Source of the DNA: Bradyrhizobium sp. cir1
GTDB taxonomy: Bacteria > Pseudomonadota > Alphaproteobacteria > Rhizobiales > Xanthobacteraceae
Direction of reading: 5' to 3'
Length of the DNA stretch: 64,000 bases
Assembly (NCBI RefSeq): GCF_014198245.1
Contig: NZ_JACIHE010000004.1
Span: 62,001-126,000 of the forward strand
Shown here: piece after piece, positions 10,101 to 17,876 of the stretch
How positions within the stretch are numbered: position 1 is the first letter of the stretch
Layout of the letters: every line of letters starts with the position of its first letter
Translations under genes and position numbers: made by a program
Notes under the pieces: model-generated
Told to the model about the DNA's origin: nothing
The model's input: the letters and a program-made list of their open reading frames with translations, nothing else
Database searches by the model: none

Positions 10101-11238
10101 TGGTCGTCGGCGACGACAGGGCGTTGATGGCAGCCGCGTTCGGAACAAAAGTATAGGCGCCGGATGCGCTATTGAGATAGAGGGTGCCATACGGACCGGT
10201 CTGCGAGAGATCGTAGGTCTGTCCATCCAGGACCGTGGTGCCGGCCGTCCCGCCGCTAAGACCGTAGGTGAGGACGGCATTGAGCGGGCTGCTGGCGGAG
10301 AAAGTGCCGGTTGTCGCGGTGAACGTGTCGTTGAATGCGATCGTGTCGATTTCGGTGGGCCCGCCCGGCACGTTCAGTGACGGCGGCGGACGTACGATCA
10401 AGGGAATGTCGGCGGGCGACAGTGCCGGAAGCAGGTTTGGCGGAGCCGTCGCGTTATCCGAGTTGAAGTTGATGTGCTGCAGCGAGGGGGCAATGACGCC
10501 AGGTGGCGTGCTGGATCCTGTCGGACCTCGCGTGAGATTGGCGAGCACATCCTGTTGAGCCGCGTGCAGCTCCTCCATGCGAGCGGCGCTGTTGGCAACC
10601 TGATTCACGCTGACCGAGGAGCCGACCCTGTTCAGGATGACGGTTTCGCCTGGATCATCGACGATGATGTGCCGCGGTACCCGCTCCTTGGTGATGAGCT
10701 CGAAGGAGCCGTGCTGAAGGTCCTTGTAAGTCAGCGTGTCGCTGTCGAGAAACGTGGCGTCGGGGTCCGAGCCTTGCGCTTCTTTCACCATCGCGAAAGT
10801 CAGCGCCGCCATCGTCAGGATGCCGAAGCCGGTCGCATGGGAGCGGCCGCGAACGGTGCCAAGGGGCGTGTCGACCGTCAGGGTCCCGCTGTTTGGCAGC
10901 CGGCCGGCTGCGAACGCAAAGCTTCCGCTGGTGACCGCAACGACTGTCGAACGCGAGGCGGCGTCGGATTCGGAGGCGCACTCGCGCAGTTCGATGCGGG
11001 CTGCGCTGGCGAGGTTGAATATGGTGTCGTCGAGAAGCCTGATCCCGATCTGCGCATCCGCAGCCGTTTCGATTACGTCATGGCGGCAAACAAGGTCGCC
11101 AATGCTGACCTGTGTCGGCGGGCCGTCGCCGCGCGTGAGGGTGACGTTTCCAGACGTGCTCTGAACGATGCCGATGATCTGGAGGGGTAAAGCCTTAGTG
11201 CCCCCATCCTGGGGCCCAACGCCAAAAGCAACTGACAT
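7153..11238 (-). CDS. Giant FecR-VCBS-RTX surface protein
   Basis: The product has 1361 residues. No Sec signal is visible. An N-terminal FecR-like domain (about 20-150; GDLVCRHDVIETAADAQI, VDTPLGTVRGR) is followed by a linker, a cadherin/VCBS-like domain (about 295-405) and four VCBS-type repeats of about 112 residues (each starting ND-A-ISG and ending VTITINGxND; about 10025 down to 8690). RTX nonapeptides GGSGDDTI-type (about 8330-8590) should bind calcium. The C-terminus is His-rich. RTX repeats with no signal peptide point to type I secretion, but no type I secretion genes lie nearby. It is probably an adhesin or biofilm protein. The ATG at 11238 is preceded by a GAGG site. It is divergent from a separate FecR-domain gene. 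Confidence 0.85.
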   Translation of the reverse strand: MSVAFGVGPQDGGTKALPLQIIGIVQSTSGNVTLTRGDGPPTQVSIGDLVCRHDVIETAADAQIGIRLLDDTIFNLASAARIELRECASESDAASRSTVVAVTSGSFAFAAGRLPNSGTLTVDTPLGTVRGRSHATGFGILTMAALTFAMVKEAQGSDPDATFLDSDTLTYKDLQHGSFELITKERVPRHIIVDDPGETVILNRVGSSVSVNQVANSAARMEELHAAQQDVLANLTRGPTGSSTPPGVIAPSLQHINFNSDNATAPPNLLPALSPADIPLIVRPPPSLNVPGGPTEIDTIAFNDTFTATTGTFSASSPLNAVLTYGLSGGTAGTTVLDGQTYDLSQTGPYGTLYLNSASGAYTFVPNAAAINALSSPTTMDFIVTVSDSGFSTSRTFVVNILGVNDTAIISGNAAGTVVEAGGVANSAPGTPSATGTLTDADVDNPPDTFTTVSSPTRSAGGYGTFTMTVGGVWTYTLDNGNGTVKALNAGDTLIDQFTVTTIDGTPQLVTITINGTNDAAIISGTTTGSVVEAGGTSPGTPIATGTLLAADVDNPANTFVAVTTPTASAQSYGSFTITVAGVWTYTLDNSNTVVQALNNGDTVTDSFTVTSADGTAQTVTITINGSNDGAVISGTASGSVIEAGGVANGTPGMPIATGTLTDLDPDNATNTFTPVTTPRTSAGGFGTFTMTALGTWTYTLDNSNATVQALNVGDTLIDQFTVTTVDGTPQLVTVTINGANDAAFISGTTAGSVLEAGGISPGTPVATGTLTDTDLDNPANTFTAVTSPTASDGGYGTFTMTASGLWTYTLDNNNAVVDALDVGDTLTDHFTVTSIDGTTQEVTVTIHGASDADPNDFDNLATGSTVVTDPPFVYGTPGGDSVAGGGSVSQIVYGGAGNDTLNGTGVDDIIYGGSGDDTIKGNNGADVIYGGSGQDTIDGSNENDTIIGGFGADKLTGGNGDDVFVYLSAVDSRAGQFDTINDFRSGSDKIDLTAIGALGFVILALSSTSSSVPPHTIAWIYDSSANETVVYVNPTDQTLEIGDSSLLEVHLQGVATIDSSDFIVDQAAAPVLAASDTIDPTAATLGDAAVMTLSTSDASTGATDSSGSVSLDGSSTAIDVSYPFDIDQSGWSNEITASAPDETATLPGLSEPAIHSLSMEPFRFVFETPRTDDSIHPTGIGAAGMTEQNHATAFSTPDALLAIDQHLDNGKAAEAHGHASLADTASALLDIAPQKGPGNGGGAHSIQSQAGEHRHASMETPDRPNDQFHSAADGTHGPHGNAQAHPSGLGDSFNFLSPAMERSSIAFVDDLPAPLDRHESAAHADGHGHVAAADEVPQLDDGTHVGGGSAASHVPHDFLV

Positions 11239-11467
11239 GGCCGTAGCCTCGCGTGCCGAATAATTCGGGCTCGGCGCGGTGCCGCGGTCTTCTTGTCGGT
11301 TTTGCTATGCCACGGACGCAATTTTTGGCGTTAGCAACCCCAGGCCAGCACGCCGAAGACGTTTGATAAAAAATGCGATTCTATAGGTATAGCCAATGTG
11401 ATGGCAGGTTCAGCGGAGATGCCTCTCCGCAATTGCAATTTGCGCTCTCAAGAAGTTGACGCTTGAG

Positions 11468-11494
11468 GTGAGCGAAACCTAGCTCACTTTCGCT
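11468..11494. promoter_or_regulatory. Overlapping inverted repeats between FecR genes
   Basis: The 437-bp divergent spacer 11239-11676 contains two overlapping perfect inverted repeats: GTGAGC (11468-11473) with GCTCAC (11482-11487), and AGCGAAA (11471-11477) with TTTCGCT (11488-11494). They are mutually exclusive pairings. This may be an operator or RNA switch-like structure. I see no gene in the rest of the spacer, which is AT-richer near 11340-11420. Confidence 0.4.
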
Positions 11495-11676
11495 GGCCAG
11501 GCAAACGGGTTGGGCCTAAGATCAAATACGGAAGAATTGCTTTTTCTGGACGATAGGTCCGTTAGGACCGATCCAGGTTGTAGATACTGACAATGCACGA
11601 ATTGCGAGCTTGGCCGGGGCTTACATAGCTCCCATCAAGCGGCACGCAATCAAGATCTTCTCGGAAAGGGCGGGTC

Positions 11677-12321
11677 ATGTGCAGGTATATGATTGCAGTT
11701 TTAGTGACTGGTTTCATCTGGGCATCGGCGAGCGGTCTTGCTGCGCCAGCGGAGGCTCAAGTCAATCCCGCGACACGCGGCCCCGAGAACGTCGTGCCAA
11801 AACCCATCGGCAAGATCGTCGCCGTTACGGGTTCGGTCTCGATCGAGCACACAGGTGCGGTCGTCGTCCAGGCGAAGCTTGGCGATGCGGCTGCTCAAAC
11901 CAGGGTCGGCGATGTCGTGTATCTGCACGACGTGGTGCGAACCGAGGCAGACAGCCGGGTCAGTATCAATTTCAGCGATGGCTCGTCGTTCAATCTGTCG
12001 AGCAATGCGCGTATGACCCTGGACGAGTACGTGTACGAACCGGACGGCAAGTCCAACGCAACCTTCTTCAATCTGGCCAAGGGAACGGCAACCTTTGTCG
12101 CCGGCCAGATCGCGAAGAGCGGTGATATGAAAGTCGATACGCCCGTTGCCACGATGGGAATCCGAGGCACCACGCCGCATATCGAAGTTTTGGATGACGG
12201 TGAAGTCAAGTTTTCGACTCTCATCGAAGAGGGCAAGAGCAAATTGGTGAAGAAGCGCATCACTGCTGCAGCGCCCGAGCAGGGGAGCGGTCCCAGGCTG
12301 AACATCTGCAGAGGATGCTGA
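11677..12321 (+). CDS. Exported FecR-domain protein
   Basis: The product of 214 residues has a signal peptide (to about residue 28, PAEAQ) and a FecR-like domain: GKIVAVTGSVSIEH, GDVVYLHDVVRTEADSRVSI, FSDGSSFNLSSNARMTLDEY and MGIRGTTPHI. In classical FecR this domain senses a TonB receptor; here no sigma factor or receptor adjoins, so the domain more likely serves as a surface or periplasmic module. AAAGGG six bases upstream supports the ATG at 11677. The divergent giant protein starts with the same kind of domain, and a TPR gene follows 12 bp downstream, so the three probably work together. Confidence 0.8.
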   Translation: MCRYMIAVLVTGFIWASASGLAAPAEAQVNPATRGPENVVPKPIGKIVAVTGSVSIEHTGAVVVQAKLGDAAAQTRVGDVVYLHDVVRTEADSRVSINFSDGSSFNLSSNARMTLDEYVYEPDGKSNATFFNLAKGTATFVAGQIAKSGDMKVDTPVATMGIRGTTPHIEVLDDGEVKFSTLIEEGKSKLVKKRITAAAPEQGSGPRLNICRGC

Positions 12322-12333
12322 AGCGGCACGGAC

Positions 12334-13188
12334 ATGACGATCAGGGCGGCCATCATCGACAGCGTCGCGCCCGTTCTCGTGCTGCTGTCGATCGGTTCGC
12401 CGGCGGTCGCGCAGCAGCCGCAGAAGAATAGCCATCTCCAGAGCATCGAGCAGTGCAACGGTACGGACCGCATTCCGGCCCAAGCCCGGATCGCCGGCTG
12501 TACGGCGCTCATCAATTCGGGCGATGCCAAGCCGGAGGCGCTGGCTGTGGCTTACAACAATCGCGGCAACGCCTATGCCGCCGCGGCGGATTACGACCGC
12601 GCCATCGGCGATTTCGATCGGGCGATCGAACTCGCCTCAGGCTATGTCAAGCCGGTCAACAATCGCGGCGTCGCCTATTTGAGGAAGGGAGCCTATGAGG
12701 ACGCGGTCAAGTCCTTCGACGAGGCAATCAGGCTCAACCCGGACTATGGCAGCGCCTTCGCCAACCGCGCCGAAGCCCATCTGAAGCTGAACCAGTATGA
12801 TCGGGCCGTGCGGGATTTCGACGAGGCCATCCGGCTCGATCCGAATTTGACGTGGGCACGGAGCGGACGCTGCTGGGCTCGAGCGATCATCGGCGACCTG
12901 CAGGCCGGACTCGACGACTGCGACAGGGCGATTCAGTCGGGATCGAGCGATGCCGCGACGTACGATTCACGCGCGCTGATCCATCTGAAGATGGGCCAGT
13001 TCGCCGCAGCCATTGACGACTACAGTTCCGCGTTGCGCCTGGCGCCAAACCTGGCAAGCGCGCTCTATGGACGCGGACTTGCCAGGCTCAGGCAGGGCGA
13101 CAACGTCGGCGGCGACCGCGACGTTTCGGCAGCAAAGCTCATCAACCTCAAGGTCGCCGACGAGTTCGCCCGCTACGGCGTGCAGTGA
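12334..13188 (+). CDS. Exported TPR-repeat protein
   Basis: The product of 284 residues has a signal peptide (about 1-26, PAVAQQ), a Cys-containing spacer, and five to six tetratricopeptide repeats from about residue 65 onward. Repeats such as NNRGVAYLRKGAYEDAVKSFDEAIRLNP are canonical. TPRs form a superhelical scaffold for protein partners, here in the periplasm. It is 12 bp downstream of the FecR gene and probably in one transcript. A role in assembling or localising the FecR proteins is inferred from position only. The transcript may end at the palindromes just after 13188. Confidence 0.82.
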   Translation: MTIRAAIIDSVAPVLVLLSIGSPAVAQQPQKNSHLQSIEQCNGTDRIPAQARIAGCTALINSGDAKPEALAVAYNNRGNAYAAAADYDRAIGDFDRAIELASGYVKPVNNRGVAYLRKGAYEDAVKSFDEAIRLNPDYGSAFANRAEAHLKLNQYDRAVRDFDEAIRLDPNLTWARSGRCWARAIIGDLQAGLDDCDRAIQSGSSDAATYDSRALIHLKMGQFAAAIDDYSSALRLAPNLASALYGRGLARLRQGDNVGGDRDVSAAKLINLKVADEFARYGVQ

Positions 13189-13229
13189 CGTCAGGATTGG
13201 TCCGCCGAAATTCGCGTTGGCCCGCTAAA

Positions 13230-13274
13230 GCATGATCCGGAAAAGCGCGAAGCGGTTTTCCGGAAAGATCATGC
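13230..13274. repeat. Palindromic rhizobial repeat (GCATGATCCGGAAAA type)
   Basis: The element begins GCATGATCCGGAAAA and ends TTTTCCGGAAAGATCATGC, a hairpin with a short central loop. The same family recurs at 26382-26428. It follows the TPR gene. Confidence 0.8.
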
Positions 13275-13288
13275 GTAAACAACAGCCT

Positions 13289-13327
13289 AAAGCGCGATGA
13301 CGATTCATACAAACCTCATCGCGCTTT
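13289..13327. terminator. Bidirectional hairpin between convergent genes
   Basis: AAAGCGCGATGA (13289-13300) and TCATCGCGCTTT (13316-13327) are perfect 12-bp arms around a 15-base loop. The right arm overlaps the TAA stop of the dehydrogenase on the minus strand. A-rich/T-rich ends suit termination from either side. Confidence 0.7.
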
Positions 13328-14399
13328 AGACGTTCGAGCCGTGGATCGCGTCGATCACTGCGTCGGTCACGTCCTTCGTCGTCGCCTTGCCGCCGACATC
13401 GGGCGTCAGCACGCCCGCCGCGCAGACGCGCTCGACGGCCGCCATCAGTCGGCTGGCCGCATCCTTCTCGCCGAGATGCTCGAGCATCTGCGCGCCGGTC
13501 CAGAAGGTCGCGACCGGATTGGCGATGCCCTTGCCGGTGATGTCGAAGGCCGAGCCGTGGATCGGCTCGAACATCGAGGGGAAGCGCCGCTGCGGATCGA
13601 TGTTGCCGGTCGGGGCGACGCCGAGGCTGCCGGCCAGCGCGCCGGCGAGATCCGAGAGGATGTCGGCGTGCAGGTTGGTCGCAACGATGGTGTCGAGGCT
13701 CTTCGGATGCAACGTCATCCGCACCGTCATGGCATCGACCAGCATCTTGTCCCAGGTCACGTCGGGGAATTCAGTCGCGACCTCGGCCGCGATCTCGTCC
13801 CACATCACCATGCCATGGCGCTGCGCGTTCGACTTGGTCACGACGGTCAGGAATTTGCGCGGGCGCGACTGCGCGAGCTGGAATGCATAGCGCATGATGC
13901 GGGTGACGCCGACGCGGGTGAAGACCGCGACTTCCGTGCCGACCTCTTCCGGCAGGCCCTTGTGGGCACGGCCGCCCATGCCGGCATATTCGCCTTCCGA
14001 ATTCTCGCGCACGATCACCCAGTCGAGGTCGCCGACGCCGACATTGCGCAGCGGCGAGGCGACGCCCGGCAAGATCTTGGTTGGCCGCACATTGGCGTAT
14101 TGGTCAAAGCCCTGGCAGATCGGCAGGCGCAGGCCCCACAGCGTGATGTGGTCGGGCACATCGGGCGCACCGACCGCGCCGAAATAAATCGCATCGAACT
14201 TCTTCAATTCGTTGAGGCCGTCGGCCGGCATCATGACGCCGTGCTTCCTGTAATAGTCCGAGCCCCAGTCGAAGGTCTTGACGTTGAAGGCGAGGTCGCC
14301 GCTGCGCTTGGCCAGCGCCTCCAGAACGCGGACACCGGCCGAGATCACCTCGGGGCCGATGCCGTCGGCGGGAATGGCTGCGATCGAATGGGTGCGCAT
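13326..14399 (-). CDS. Tartrate/D-malate-type dehydrogenase (isopropylmalate dehydrogenase family)
   Basis: The product of 357 residues belongs to the isocitrate/isopropylmalate dehydrogenase family: IPADGIGPEV start, VRENSEGEYAG, TKSNAQRHGMVMWDE, the metal-binding region DAMTVRMTLHPKSLDTIVATNLHADILSDL, and EPIHGSAFDITGKGIANP. The ENSEGEYAG and GSAFDI versions, and no leucine-pathway neighbours, point to tartrate dehydrogenase/D-malate dehydrogenase (TtuC/DmlA type), which oxidises and decarboxylates tartrate or D-malate with NAD and Mn. An ACS-type MFS carrier 21 bp upstream on the same strand fits uptake of such a dicarboxylate. A divergent LysR regulator completes the unit. Exact substrate not provable from sequence. 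Confidence 0.85.
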   Translation of the reverse strand: MRTHSIAAIPADGIGPEVISAGVRVLEALAKRSGDLAFNVKTFDWGSDYYRKHGVMMPADGLNELKKFDAIYFGAVGAPDVPDHITLWGLRLPICQGFDQYANVRPTKILPGVASPLRNVGVGDLDWVIVRENSEGEYAGMGGRAHKGLPEEVGTEVAVFTRVGVTRIMRYAFQLAQSRPRKFLTVVTKSNAQRHGMVMWDEIAAEVATEFPDVTWDKMLVDAMTVRMTLHPKSLDTIVATNLHADILSDLAGALAGSLGVAPTGNIDPQRRFPSMFEPIHGSAFDITGKGIANPVATFWTGAQMLEHLGEKDAASRLMAAVERVCAAGVLTPDVGGKATTKDVTDAVIDAIHGSNV

Positions 14400-14420
14400 G
14401 GGAAGGCTCCGTTTGAGAGA

Positions 14421-15719
14421 TCAGTGGGATTGCGGGACGGGTTCGACGGGCGCGGTTTTCGCGCGCGACAATAGCAGGGTCAGGGCCGCCGAGAGAACGA
14501 GCAGGCCGCTGACGAAATAGAGCCCGCCGACGAAGCTGGCGGTCTGGTCCTTGATCCAGCCGATCATGGCGGGGCCGACGAACCCGCCGAGATTGCCGAT
14601 CGAGTTGATGGTGGCGATGCCGGCTGCGGCCGCAGGGCCGGACAGGAACAGTGTCGGCATGCTCCACAGCGGCGGTTTTGCGGAGGAGATGCCGATGCTC
14701 ACCAGCGTCAGCGCGACCAGCACGGCGACGACACCGGCCGCGAGCCCGGCATAAGCGAGCCCGGCGGCGGCGATCAGGCAGGCCCACACGACGTGCCAGG
14801 TGCGCTCGCCGGTGCGGTCCGAATGCCGCGCCCACAGGATCATGGCGACGACGGCGGCTGTCGCCGGCAGCGCATTGAGGAAGCCGACCTGGAGCGAGGA
14901 CAGGCCGAACTGCTTGATGATCTGCGGGGCCCAGACGCCGAGCGTGTAGAGACCGGCGGAGGTGCCGAAATAGATCAGCGACAACGCCAGCACGCGCGGA
15001 TCGGCAAGCCCGCGCCAGATGCTGTGGCTCGCGGTCGCGGCCTTGCTGGTCGTCTCCACGTTCATGGTCTCGACCAGCCAGCGCCGCTCGTCATCAGCGA
15101 GCCACTTTGCCTTTTCCGGGCGATCGGTCAGGAAGCCGAGCACGACGAAGCCGAGCAGCACGGCCGGCAGCGCCTCCAGCACGAACAGCCATTGCCAGCC
15201 CTTGAAGCCGAGCAGGCCGTCCATCTCCAGCAGCGCGCCCGAGATCGGCGAGCCCAGCACGGTCGAGAGCGGCGCAGCCGCCATGAACAGCGCCGTTACG
15301 GCGGCGCGCTGGCGCGCCGGGAACCAGTAGGAGAGATAGAGAATGATGCCGGGAAAGAAGCCGGCCTCCGCGACGCCGAGCAGGAAGCGCAGGACGTAGA
15401 AGCTGGTCGGCCCTTGCACGAAGGCCATGGCGGCGGAGACGAGACCCCAGGTGATCATCACCCGCGCGATCCAGATCCGCGCGCCGATCTTGTGCAGGAT
15501 GATGTTGGAGGGCACCTCGAACAGGAAATAGCCCCAGAAGAAGATGCCGGCACCGAAACCGTAGACCGCCGGCGACAGGCCGATGTCCCTGTTCATCGTC
15601 AGCGAGGCGAAGCCGATGTTGACGCGGTCGATGAAGGCCACGAAGTACAGCAGCATGATGAAGGGAACGATGCGCCAGGTGATCTTGCGCAGCACGCGCG
15701 TCTGAATCTCGCTCGCCAT
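14421..15719 (-). CDS. MFS transporter, anion:cation symporter type (tartrate/dicarboxylate-like)
   Basis: The product of 432 residues has twelve predicted membrane helices. DRVNIGFASLTMNRDIGLSPAVYGFGAG is characteristic of the ACS family (TtuB, ExuT, phthalate carriers). The ATG at 15719 has GAGGGAGGCGAGG just upstream; an in-frame TTG at 15734 lies inside that site. The gene precedes the tartrate-type dehydrogenase with 21 bp between, so it is likely the uptake carrier for that enzyme's substrate. Control by the divergent LysR gene is expected from layout. Confidence 0.88.
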   Translation of the reverse strand: MASEIQTRVLRKITWRIVPFIMLLYFVAFIDRVNIGFASLTMNRDIGLSPAVYGFGAGIFFWGYFLFEVPSNIILHKIGARIWIARVMITWGLVSAAMAFVQGPTSFYVLRFLLGVAEAGFFPGIILYLSYWFPARQRAAVTALFMAAAPLSTVLGSPISGALLEMDGLLGFKGWQWLFVLEALPAVLLGFVVLGFLTDRPEKAKWLADDERRWLVETMNVETTSKAATASHSIWRGLADPRVLALSLIYFGTSAGLYTLGVWAPQIIKQFGLSSLQVGFLNALPATAAVVAMILWARHSDRTGERTWHVVWACLIAAAGLAYAGLAAGVVAVLVALTLVSIGISSAKPPLWSMPTLFLSGPAAAAGIATINSIGNLGGFVGPAMIGWIKDQTASFVGGLYFVSGLLVLSAALTLLLSRAKTAPVEPVPQSH

Positions 15720-15802
15720 CCTCGCCTCCCTCAAACCCCGGTTTGTTGTTGTGAGGCGGCAAGCCTAGGCGGAGGCAGGAGGGATACTCAATTGGCGCTG
15801 GT

Positions 15803-15823
15803 TTATACAAAAAAATGATATAA
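15803..15823. promoter_or_regulatory. LysR-type T-N11-A box
   Basis: TTATA (15803-15807) and TATAA (15819-15823) are an exact inverted pair with 11 bases between, the classical T-N11-A form of a LysR site. It lies 31 bp before the LysR start and between the divergent promoters, so it could serve both the MFS/dehydrogenase operon and the regulator. Confidence 0.6.
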
Positions 15824-15853
15824 TCCTCGCTGGGCGAGACGAGAGGACACTGG

Positions 15854-16771
15854 ATGGAATTGCATCAGCTACGATGCTTCGTGGCGGCGGCCGAGCAGCT
15901 GCATTTCGGCCGCGCGGCGCAGCAGCTCCAGATGCTGCCCTCCGCGCTCGGCCGGCAGATCAGGCTGCTGGAGGAGGATCTGGGCACGCGGCTGTTCGCG
16001 CGAACCACGCGCGCGGTGTCGCTGACCGAGGACGGCACCACGCTGCTGCGCGATGCCCGCACCATCCTCGCCAAGGTCGAGGCGGTCGAGAGCAATCTGC
16101 GCAATCGGTCGCGTGCGGGCGCCGCGCGGCGGCTGCGGGTCGGCGCCATCGACAGCGCGGCGGCGGGATTGCTGCCGCCGCTGTTGCGCGACTTCCGCGA
16201 CAAGCATCCCGAGATCGCGGTGCAGCTGCTCGAGGACAAGACCGTCCGGCTGCTGCCGAAGATTTTGACCGGCGCGCTCGATCTCGCTTTCGTGCGCCCG
16301 CCCTACAATGCAGACAAGCGGCTGGAATTCCGCGATCTGCTCCAGGAGACCGCCATCGTCGCGTTCCCGCAGCGGCACGCGCTCGCTGCACGCAAATCGG
16401 TCACGCTAGCCGAGATCGCCGACGAGGCGATGCTGGTGCCGGACCGCCGCTCGCGGCCGCACAGCCACGACCTCACCATCAAGCTGTTCGAGCAGGCTGG
16501 TCTCACGCCGCGCATCGTGCAGGTCGCCGACGAGAAGCAGACCATCATCAATCTGGTGGCAACCAAGCTCGGGGTCGCGATCGTGCCGCGCTGGACCATG
16601 CGGATGGCGGTCCCGGGCGTGCGCTTCGTGCCGCTTCGGCCGAGGCAGAGCGGTCCGGTCGGCCGCCTGCCGCTCGCCGCGGCCTGGCTGCGCGGTTCGC
16701 GCGATCCGGCCCGCGATGCCATGCTGGCCATTCTGGAAGCCCGCCTGCGCAGCTATGCGCGGGAGGCGTGA
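15854..16771 (+). CDS. LysR-family transcriptional regulator
   Basis: The product of 305 residues has the N-terminal winged helix-turn-helix (MELHQLRCFVAAAEQLHFGRAAQQL...ALGRQIRLLEEDLGTRLF) and a C-terminal effector-binding domain of two Rossmann-like lobes. AGAGGAC lies upstream of the ATG at 15854. It is divergent from the MFS/dehydrogenase operon and followed 35 bp later by the aspartate dehydrogenase gene. It probably senses the imported dicarboxylate or a product and controls one or both sides. Confidence 0.92.
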   Translation: MELHQLRCFVAAAEQLHFGRAAQQLQMLPSALGRQIRLLEEDLGTRLFARTTRAVSLTEDGTTLLRDARTILAKVEAVESNLRNRSRAGAARRLRVGAIDSAAAGLLPPLLRDFRDKHPEIAVQLLEDKTVRLLPKILTGALDLAFVRPPYNADKRLEFRDLLQETAIVAFPQRHALAARKSVTLAEIADEAMLVPDRRSRPHSHDLTIKLFEQAGLTPRIVQVADEKQTIINLVATKLGVAIVPRWTMRMAVPGVRFVPLRPRQSGPVGRLPLAAAWLRGSRDPARDAMLAILEARLRSYAREA

Positions 16772-16806
16772 GCGGCTATGACATCAGCCTGGACAGAGGG
16801 ATGGTG

Positions 16807-17631
16807 ATGACGGATCAGAAGGCTTCGGGCGAATTGCGGGTGGCCATTGCGGGGCTGGGCTCGATCGGCACCAAGATTGCAACCGCCCTCGATCAGGGCA
16901 TCGAGGGCCTGTCGCTCGCGGCCGTGGCCGTGCGTGATGCCGCCAAGCATCAGGCCTTCATCAGCGGCCTGCGTAATCCGCCGAAAATCCTTCCGATCGA
17001 CCAGCTTGCCGACGTCGCGGACATCGTGGTCGAGTGCGCGCCGAGCAGCCAGTTGCGTGCGATCGTCGAGCCTGCGGTGAAGCGCGGCAAGGCCGCGGTC
17101 GTGGTCAGCGTCGGCGGGCTGCTCGACAATTTCGATCTGGTCGATCTCGCCCGCGCCAATGGCGGCCGCATCATCGTGCCGACCGGCGCGCTGATCGGCC
17201 TCGATGCCGTCAACGCCGCCGCGGTCGGCACCATCCATTCGGTGAAGATGGTGACGCGCAAGCCGATCGACGGACTGAAGGGCGCGCCGTTCATCGTCCA
17301 GAACAACATCGACATCGACAATCTGCGCGAGCCGCTGAAGCTGTTCGAGGGCAGCGCGCGGGAAGCGGCGAAGGGCTTTCCCGCAAACGTCAATGTCGCC
17401 GTTGCGCTGTCGCTGGCCGGCATCGGACCCGATCGCACCCAGATTCAAGTCTGGGCCGACCCCACCGTGACGCGCAACGTTCATCGCATCGAGGTCGAAG
17501 CAGATTCGGCGCGGTTCTCGATGGGCATCGAGAACATCCCGTCCGAAAATCCCAAGACCGGCCTGATCACCGCGCTGTCGGTGATCGCGCTGCTCCGCAA
17601 GCAGCGCGCCACGTTGTGTGTCGGGACGTGA
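16807..17631 (+). CDS. nadX: Aspartate dehydrogenase family protein
   Basis: The product of 274 residues has an N-terminal Rossmann fold (VAIAGLGSIGTKIATAL, GxGxxG), the ECAPSSQLRAIVEPA and VVSVGGLLD segments, VPTGALIGLDAVNAA, and C-terminal FPANVNVAVALSLAGIGPDRT. These match L-aspartate dehydrogenase, which makes iminoaspartate for NAD synthesis or deaminates aspartate to oxaloacetate. AGAGGG ends at 16800, directly before one ATG (16801) but six bases from ATG 16807, so I chose 16807. It follows the LysR gene on the same strand. Whether it feeds NAD synthesis or dicarboxylate catabolism here is open; no other nad genes are near. Confidence 0.82.
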   Translation: MTDQKASGELRVAIAGLGSIGTKIATALDQGIEGLSLAAVAVRDAAKHQAFISGLRNPPKILPIDQLADVADIVVECAPSSQLRAIVEPAVKRGKAAVVVSVGGLLDNFDLVDLARANGGRIIVPTGALIGLDAVNAAAVGTIHSVKMVTRKPIDGLKGAPFIVQNNIDIDNLREPLKLFEGSAREAAKGFPANVNVAVALSLAGIGPDRTQIQVWADPTVTRNVHRIEVEADSARFSMGIENIPSENPKTGLITALSVIALLRKQRATLCVGT

Positions 17632-17676
17632 TGGGTTGAGGCTTAACTAGCTCAGACGTGGTGCACTCTATCCCCG

Positions 17677-17849
17677 TCATCCCCGCGCGAGCGCGTAGCG
17701 CTCGTCGCTGGAGGTGCTTGCATTGCGGCGCATCCGCGCCGCAGAGCAAGCCTCGAAGGACGACGGCCCGGCTGCATCGCGGCCGTTCATCCTTCGAGGC
17801 TCCCCACGTGGCGCGTTGCGCCACGTGTCTCGCACCTCAGGATGACGGA
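17677..17849. repeat. Palindromic intergenic repeat (CCTCGAAGGA family)
   Basis: The segment begins GTCATCCCCGCGC and ends CACCTCAGGATGACGG and contains paired blocks CCTCGAAGGA/TCCTTCGAGG and CACGTGGCGC/GCGCCACGTG. A related copy lies at 57954-58100. It occupies most of the 245-bp gap between converging genes and probably acts as a structured terminator region. Confidence 0.7.
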
Positions 17850-17876
17850 ACGCATTGCGATCGCTGCGGCGCCTAT

